9,409 nt of DNA from an uncultured Alphaproteobacteria bacterium (GTDB lineage Bacteria > Pseudomonadota > Alphaproteobacteria > Caulobacterales > Caulobacteraceae). The position numbers and the translations under genes are program-made. Below the pieces are notes generated by a model. It made no database searches, was not told where the DNA came from, and worked only from the letters and a program-made list of their open reading frames with translations. Positions 6,551 to 9,409 of this stretch are shown here, piece after piece (within the stretch, counting starts at the first letter, position 1; every line of letters begins with the position of its first letter). The DNA is taken from the NCBI GenBank assembly GCA_903928755.1, contig CAIYSH010000223.1:1-9409 (forward strand), given 5' to 3'.

Positions 6551-7246
6551 TCAGGCGGCCACTTGATTTTCCGAAGGATCGCGCAGGACGTAGCCGCGGC
6601 CCCAGACGGTTTCAATATGGTGACGGCCTTCGGCTGCGGCGGCCAGCTTCTTGCGAAGCTTGCAGATGAACACGTCGATGATCTTGAGCTCCGGCTCGTC
6701 CATGCCCCCATAGAGATGGTTGAGGAACATTTCCTTGGTCAGGGTCGTGCCCTTGCGGAGCGAAAGCAGCTCCAGCATCTGGTATTCCTTGCCGGTCAGG
6801 TGGACGCGGTTGTTGTTCACTTCGACGGTCTTGGCGTCGAGATTGACCAGAATGTCGCCAGTGCGGATGACAGACTGTGCATGGCCCTTGGAGCGACGGA
6901 TCACGGCATGGATGCGTGCGATCAGCTCGTCCTTGTGGAAGGGCTTGGTCAGGTAGTCGTCGGCACCGCCGCCGAGTGTCTTGACCTTGGTGTCGATTTC
7001 GGCCGAACCGGAGAGGATCATGATCGGGGTATTGATCTTGGCGACCCGCAGGGTGCGAAGCACATCCATACCGCTCATGTCGGGCAGATTGAGATCCAGC
7101 AGGATCAGATCATAGTCATAGATCTTGCCCAGATCGACGCCCTCTTCTCCGAGGTCGGTCGTGTAGATATTGAAACCTTCCGACTTGAGCATCAATTCGA
7201 TGCTCTGCGCAGTCGCGCTGTCGTCCTCGATCAACAATACGCGCAT
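6551..7246 (-). CDS. ctrA: Cell-cycle response regulator CtrA
   Basis: This OmpR-family response regulator has 231 residues, the length of Caulobacter CtrA, and matches my memory of that protein almost throughout (MRVLLIEDDSATAQSIELML at the start). The receiver domain is about residues 1-118, with acidic pocket Glu8/Asp9, phospho-acceptor Asp51 in LLDLNLPD, and the conserved Lys in TKPFH. The winged-helix DNA-binding domain follows, with TGKEYQMLELLSLRKGTTLT and the terminal VWGRGYVLRDP. It ends in VAA, like the Ala-Ala tail needed for ClpXP turnover in Caulobacter. The start is ATG 7246, with AGGAGG at 7252-7257 and a 5-base spacer; a TTG just before it is not needed. CtrA, phosphorylated through CckA-ChpT in known systems, controls replication, division and early flagellar genes. 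The divergent flagellar genes are plausible targets. Confidence 0.98.
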   Translation of the reverse strand: MRVLLIEDDSATAQSIELMLKSEGFNIYTTDLGEEGVDLGKIYDYDLILLDLNLPDMSGMDVLRTLRVAKINTPIMILSGSAEIDTKVKTLGGGADDYLTKPFHKDELIARIHAVIRRSKGHAQSVIRTGDILVNLDAKTVEVNNNRVHLTGKEYQMLELLSLRKGTTLTKEMFLNHLYGGMDEPELKIIDVFICKLRKKLAAAAEGRHHIETVWGRGYVLRDPSENQVAA

Positions 7247-7299
7247 CAAATCCTCCTAGGCCGCCCGCGCCGATATCTGCAGAGATCCCCCCAGGAATC

Positions 7300-7315
7300 C
7301 CTGCGAACCCGCAGG
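7300..7315 (-). other. Small hairpin in the predicted ctrA 5' leader
   Basis: CCTGCG and CGCAGG form a perfect 6-bp stem around a 4-base loop (GGTT on the mRNA strand). It lies about 55 bases before the ctrA ATG and directly abuts a GANTC site at 7295-7299. If transcription starts near 7342 it would be in the 5' leader. Any role in translation or stability is inference. Confidence 0.3.
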
Positions 7316-7330
7316 TAGATTGCCAGCGAG

Positions 7331-7379
7331 TTAATTTAAGACCGGTTAATAATGAAAGGTCTCTGCGCGAATCGTTAAC
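7331..7379 (-). promoter_or_regulatory. Candidate ctrA promoter with CtrA half-sites and a CcrM site
   Basis: On the minus strand, TTAACG (7373-7378) could act as -35 and CATTAT (7349-7354) as -10, with an 18-base spacer and a start near 7342. A GANTC site (7369-7373) touches the -35, which is also the arrangement reported for Caulobacter ctrA P1. TTAA half-sites, the core of the CtrA box, occur at 7331-7334, 7336-7339, 7346-7349 and 7375-7378. The exact TTAA-N7-TTAA spacing is not met: one pair has N6, or N7 with one mismatch (TTTA). Autoregulation is expected from the known biology, but the exact promoter is a guess. Confidence 0.45.
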
Positions 7380-7567
7380 TCGGTTCGGGATTCGCCAGCA
7401 AGGGCAGGAATGAGTCGGTGGGTGTCCGGCTGTTGAATCTTTTGTGATTGGACAGGTTCGGCGAACAGCATCTGCGCCTTTGACACATTTCAAACGTGCT
7501 TTGCCGGTAACAGTCAGTCAAAGAGGATCGGATAGAGTGAAATCCGGAATCCTGCGGAGACGGTGCG

Positions 7568-7813
7568 ATGTTTGCTTCTGAACTGCCCGCCATGGCCGAG
7601 TCTGGGGCCGGGCTCTCTGATGGCGAAGATGCGACTGAAATGGCACGACATGCCCCCAGTGAACGGGCACGGGTCGCACGCTTTGACCTTGTCCATGATA
7701 TTCGGCGGCGTCCCTTGACCTATTTCGGGGTTGGCCTCCTTCTTGGCTTTGGCCTGGGTGTGCTGTTTCAGCAGTCCGGGCGTGAGAATCTTCACGCGGA
7801 GTTAAGAGCGTAG
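7568..7813 (+). CDS. Small glycine-zipper membrane protein, hypothetical
   Basis: I do not recognise this 81-residue protein by name. The first 40 residues are polar and acidic, then RRRP at 46-49 leads into one membrane segment at about 50-67 (PLTYFGVGLLLGFGLGVLF). Gly56, Gly60 and Gly64 form a GxxxGxxxG zipper, and a short charged tail follows. The plan, a basic loop then a C-terminal glycine-zipper helix, resembles DUF883/ElaB-type anchored proteins, though the resemblance is only general. GGAG at 7556-7559 is 8 bases before the ATG. The stop is 57 bases before fliI on the same strand, so it may lead the fliI-fliJ transcript. It could be membrane-associated with the flagellar base or unrelated to it. 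I judge it real from its ribosome site, its coherent topology and its place between ctrA and fliI. Confidence 0.65.
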   Translation: MFASELPAMAESGAGLSDGEDATEMARHAPSERARVARFDLVHDIRRRPLTYFGVGLLLGFGLGVLFQQSGRENLHAELRA

Positions 7814-7825
7814 GGCTGATTCTGA

Positions 7826-7856
7826 GGGGGTCGCGAGTCAGGTCGATTTCGCCCCC
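7826..7856 (+). other. GC stem just ahead of the fliI ribosome site
   Basis: GGGGG at 7826-7830 can pair with CCCCC at 7852-7856 over a 21-base loop, immediately before the fliI GGAG at 7857-7860. The loop also holds one of two GANTC sites in this gap (7818-7822 and 7835-7839). Such a stem next to the ribosome site could tune fliI translation; it is only 5 perfect pairs, so support is weak. Confidence 0.25.
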
Positions 7857-7870
7857 GGAGTTAGTGTCCC

Positions 7871-9208
7871 TTGCAAAGCCTCGTCGCTGCCGTCGAGCGT
7901 CTTGATCCATTGACGGTTTCGGGCCGGGTGGCGGCGGTAAACGGCCTGTTGATTGAAGTCCGTGGTGGCTTGTCCCGACTTTCGATCGGCTCCCGTGCCG
8001 AGATTGTCAGACGTGGTGACAGCCCCCTGCCGGCCGAAGTCGTGGGGTTCCGGGATTCCCGCGCCCTGCTCATGCCCTTTGGACCCGTTGAGGGAGTCTC
8101 GCCCGGGGCTGAAATCCGCATAGATGACCGGGGTTCTGCGGTGTTTCCGACCAAGGCCTGGCTGGGCCGCATCATCGACGCTTTCGGTCAGCCCATCGAT
8201 GGGCTCGGGCCATTGTCCCAGGGCGTGACGGGATATGCCCTGCGGGCACCGCCGCCGCCAGCTCATGCCCGTGGACGGGTTGGCGAGCGGCTGGACCTTG
8301 GTGTCCGTGCCATGAATGTCTTCACCACCTGCTGCCGCGGTCAGAGGCTTGGCGTTTTCGCCGGGTCCGGCGTCGGCAAGTCGGTTCTGCTCTCCATGCT
8401 GGCGCGACAGTCAGACTGCGACGCTGTCGTCGTGGGTCTGATCGGCGAACGGGGCCGCGAGGTCCGGGAATTCATCGAAGAGACGCTGGGCCCTGAGGGC
8501 CTGAAGCGGGCCATTGTCGTGGTTGCCACATCTGATGAACCGGCGTTGAAGCGTCGGCAGGCGGCCTATATGACCATGGCCATTGCGGAGTATCTGCGCG
8601 ATCAGGACATGGAAGTCCTGTGCCTCATGGACTCTGTCACCCGCTTTGCCATGGCCCAGCGTGAAATCGGCCTCGCAGCGGGCGAGCCGCCGACCACCAA
8701 GGGCTATACGCCAACGGTCTTCACAGAGCTGCCCAAATTGCTGGAACGTGCAGGCCCGGGGCCCACGCGCCCGGACGGGACGACAGCAGGCCCGATAACC
8801 GGCATCTTTACGGTGCTTGTGGATGGCGATGACCACAACGAACCCATAGCCGACGCCGTCCGGGGCATTCTCGACGGACACATCGTCATGGAGCGGGCCA
8901 TTGCTGAGCGCGGACGCTTTCCGGCGATCAACGTCCTGAAATCCATCAGCCGGACCATGCCAGGCTGCCACGAGCCCCACGAGCGGGAAATCGTCAAGCA
9001 TGCCCGTCAGACCCTGTCGGCCTACGCCAATATGGAGGAATTGATCCGCATTGGTGCCTATCGGGCTGGTGCCGACCCGCAGGTCGACCGCGCCATCCAG
9101 CTGAATCCGGCCCTGGAGGCCTTCCTGACCCAGGACAAGGATGAAGCGACCAGCTTGCCAGACAGCTTTGAGGGTCTGGCGCGTATCCTGATGGGTGAAG
9201 CTACATGA
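7871..9208 (+). CDS. fliI: Flagellar export ATPase FliI
   Basis: This is the hexameric ATPase of the flagellar type III export apparatus, which works at the cytoplasmic face of the basal body to help unload export substrates from chaperones. It has 445 residues, normal for FliI. The N-terminal beta domain covers about 1-95 (VSGRVAAVNGLLIEVRGG). The ATPase core has Walker A AGSGVGKS at 164-171, the catalytic Glu193 in GERGRE and a Walker B strand ending in Asp254 (EVLCLMD). PDGTTAGPIT at 301-310 is typical of the type III ATPase subgroup and separates it from F1-beta. The start is TTG 7871: an in-frame stop lies at 7862-7864, no ATG is near, and GGAG at 7857-7860 is 10 bases upstream. It overlaps fliJ by 4 bases. 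In Caulobacter fliI and fliJ form an early, CtrA-dependent operon. Confidence 0.97.
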   Translation: MQSLVAAVERLDPLTVSGRVAAVNGLLIEVRGGLSRLSIGSRAEIVRRGDSPLPAEVVGFRDSRALLMPFGPVEGVSPGAEIRIDDRGSAVFPTKAWLGRIIDAFGQPIDGLGPLSQGVTGYALRAPPPPAHARGRVGERLDLGVRAMNVFTTCCRGQRLGVFAGSGVGKSVLLSMLARQSDCDAVVVGLIGERGREVREFIEETLGPEGLKRAIVVVATSDEPALKRRQAAYMTMAIAEYLRDQDMEVLCLMDSVTRFAMAQREIGLAAGEPPTTKGYTPTVFTELPKLLERAGPGPTRPDGTTAGPITGIFTVLVDGDDHNEPIADAVRGILDGHIVMERAIAERGRFPAINVLKSISRTMPGCHEPHEREIVKHARQTLSAYANMEELIRIGAYRAGADPQVDRAIQLNPALEAFLTQDKDEATSLPDSFEGLARILMGEAT

Positions 9209-9409
9209 GCTGGACAGACAGTCTGATCAAGCTGGCCGGATACGAGGTCGAGGTCCTGCAGAAGCGCCTGTCAGAGGTGATGGATCGCCGTCTCCAGGCT
9301 GAAATGCGCCTGGTTCTGCTGGAGGCCGAAGGCGAGTCCGAGGCCCTTCATGCCCGCCAGAACCTGGACGCCGCCCAATACCATATGGCGTTTGTGGAGG
9401 GCCTCCGCG
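9205..9409 (+). CDS. fliJ: Flagellar export protein FliJ (partial, runs off right edge)
   Basis: The first 68 codons of fliJ are visible. FliJ is a small coiled-coil stalk and chaperone-escort protein that sits in the centre of the FliI ring. The visible part (MSWTDSLIKLAGYEVEVLQK and onward) is charged and helical with leucine spacing expected of a coiled coil, and no signal peptide. Its ATG overlaps the fliI stop in an ATGA junction at 9205-9208, so the two are translationally coupled. Sequence identity in this family is low, so position behind fliI carries much of the weight. Confidence 0.88.
   Translation, partial: MSWTDSLIKLAGYEVEVLQKRLSEVMDRRLQAEMRLVLLEAEGESEALHARQNLDAAQYHMAFVEGLR

Larger units (their letters stand above)
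7295..7551. promoter_or_regulatory. Cluster of six GANTC (CcrM-type) sites between ctrA and the flagellar genes
   Basis: GANTC occurs at 7295, 7369, 7389, 7412, 7435 and 7547, all within the 321-base gap between ctrA and the next gene. In Caulobacter, CcrM methylates GANTC and the methylation state of one such site tunes ctrA P1. By eye I counted about 18 sites in the preceding 7260 bases and none inside the ctrA coding region. The rest of this gap shows a TTGACA at 7480-7485 with no good -10 partner, and no clear promoter for the plus-strand gene. Confidence 0.7.

Noticed and set aside
5794..6711. 305-codon minus-strand open frame spanning the MFS 3' end and the ctrA 3' end
   Set aside because: It crosses the ctrA terminator and lies antisense to a clear MFS gene; no recognisable domain.
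6356..7318. 320-codon plus-strand open frame over ctrA
   Set aside because: Antisense shadow of ctrA, whose protein is highly conserved; no ribosome site.
7480..7485. TTGACA as a -35 for the flagellar-side genes
   Set aside because: No acceptable -10 follows at 16-18 bases; kept only as a note.
7641..7660. TGGCACG resembling a sigma-54 -24 element
   Set aside because: The GG and GC elements are 8 bases apart instead of 10, and it lies inside the small membrane-protein gene.
1..9409. CRISPR arrays, insertion sequences, tRNA or rRNA genes
   Set aside because: No regularly spaced repeats, transposase-like frames or RNA-gene signatures were seen.

Overview
The window looks like chromosomal DNA from an alphaproteobacterium of the Caulobacterales or a close relative. 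The strongest evidence is a response regulator at 6551-7246 whose 231-residue sequence is close, from memory, to Caulobacter CtrA: same start, Asp51 phospho-acceptor and Ala-Ala C-terminus. It is followed by the flagellar export genes fliI and fliJ. Frequent TonB-dependent receptor systems, GANTC (CcrM methylation) motifs near ctrA and an apparent leaderless promoter fit that group. The genus cannot be fixed from this sequence alone.

Layout. (1) 1-2525, minus strand: a FecI-FecR-FecA type cell-surface signalling operon, made of an ECF sigma factor, a FecR-like anti-sigma regulator and the first 298 codons of a TonB-dependent receptor with an STN signalling domain. The receptor runs off the left edge and has no ATG, GTG or TTG start that would include its signal peptide. 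(2) 2736-3248, plus strand: a secreted thioredoxin-fold protein with a WCPDC motif. (3) 3275-5040, minus strand: a tetR-family repressor followed after 3 bases by a Rieske non-heme iron oxygenase alpha subunit. A perfect 24-bp palindrome lies inside the predicted tetR promoter, and that promoter places the transcription start on the A of the ATG. (4) 5203-6486, plus strand: a divergent MFS transporter of the spinster-like type. (5) 6551-7246, minus strand: ctrA, with a hairpin terminator behind it. (6) 7247-7567: the divergent ctrA/flagellar regulatory region, dense in GANTC sites and TTAA half-sites. (7) 7568-9409, plus strand: a small glycine-zipper membrane protein, fliI, and the start of fliJ.

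How they work together. The fec-like genes form a substrate-sensing uptake unit: the receptor binds its ligand, FecR relays the signal, and the ECF sigma factor drives transcription. TetR, the oxygenase and the MFS carrier look like an inducible uptake/efflux-and-oxidation module, with the reductase partner not in view. CtrA is the cell-cycle master regulator and in Caulobacter activates early flagellar genes, so its position beside fliIJ fits its role. Most genes belong to known families. The less ordinary signals are regulatory: the receptor start, the self-operator with leaderless promoter, and the GANTC cluster.
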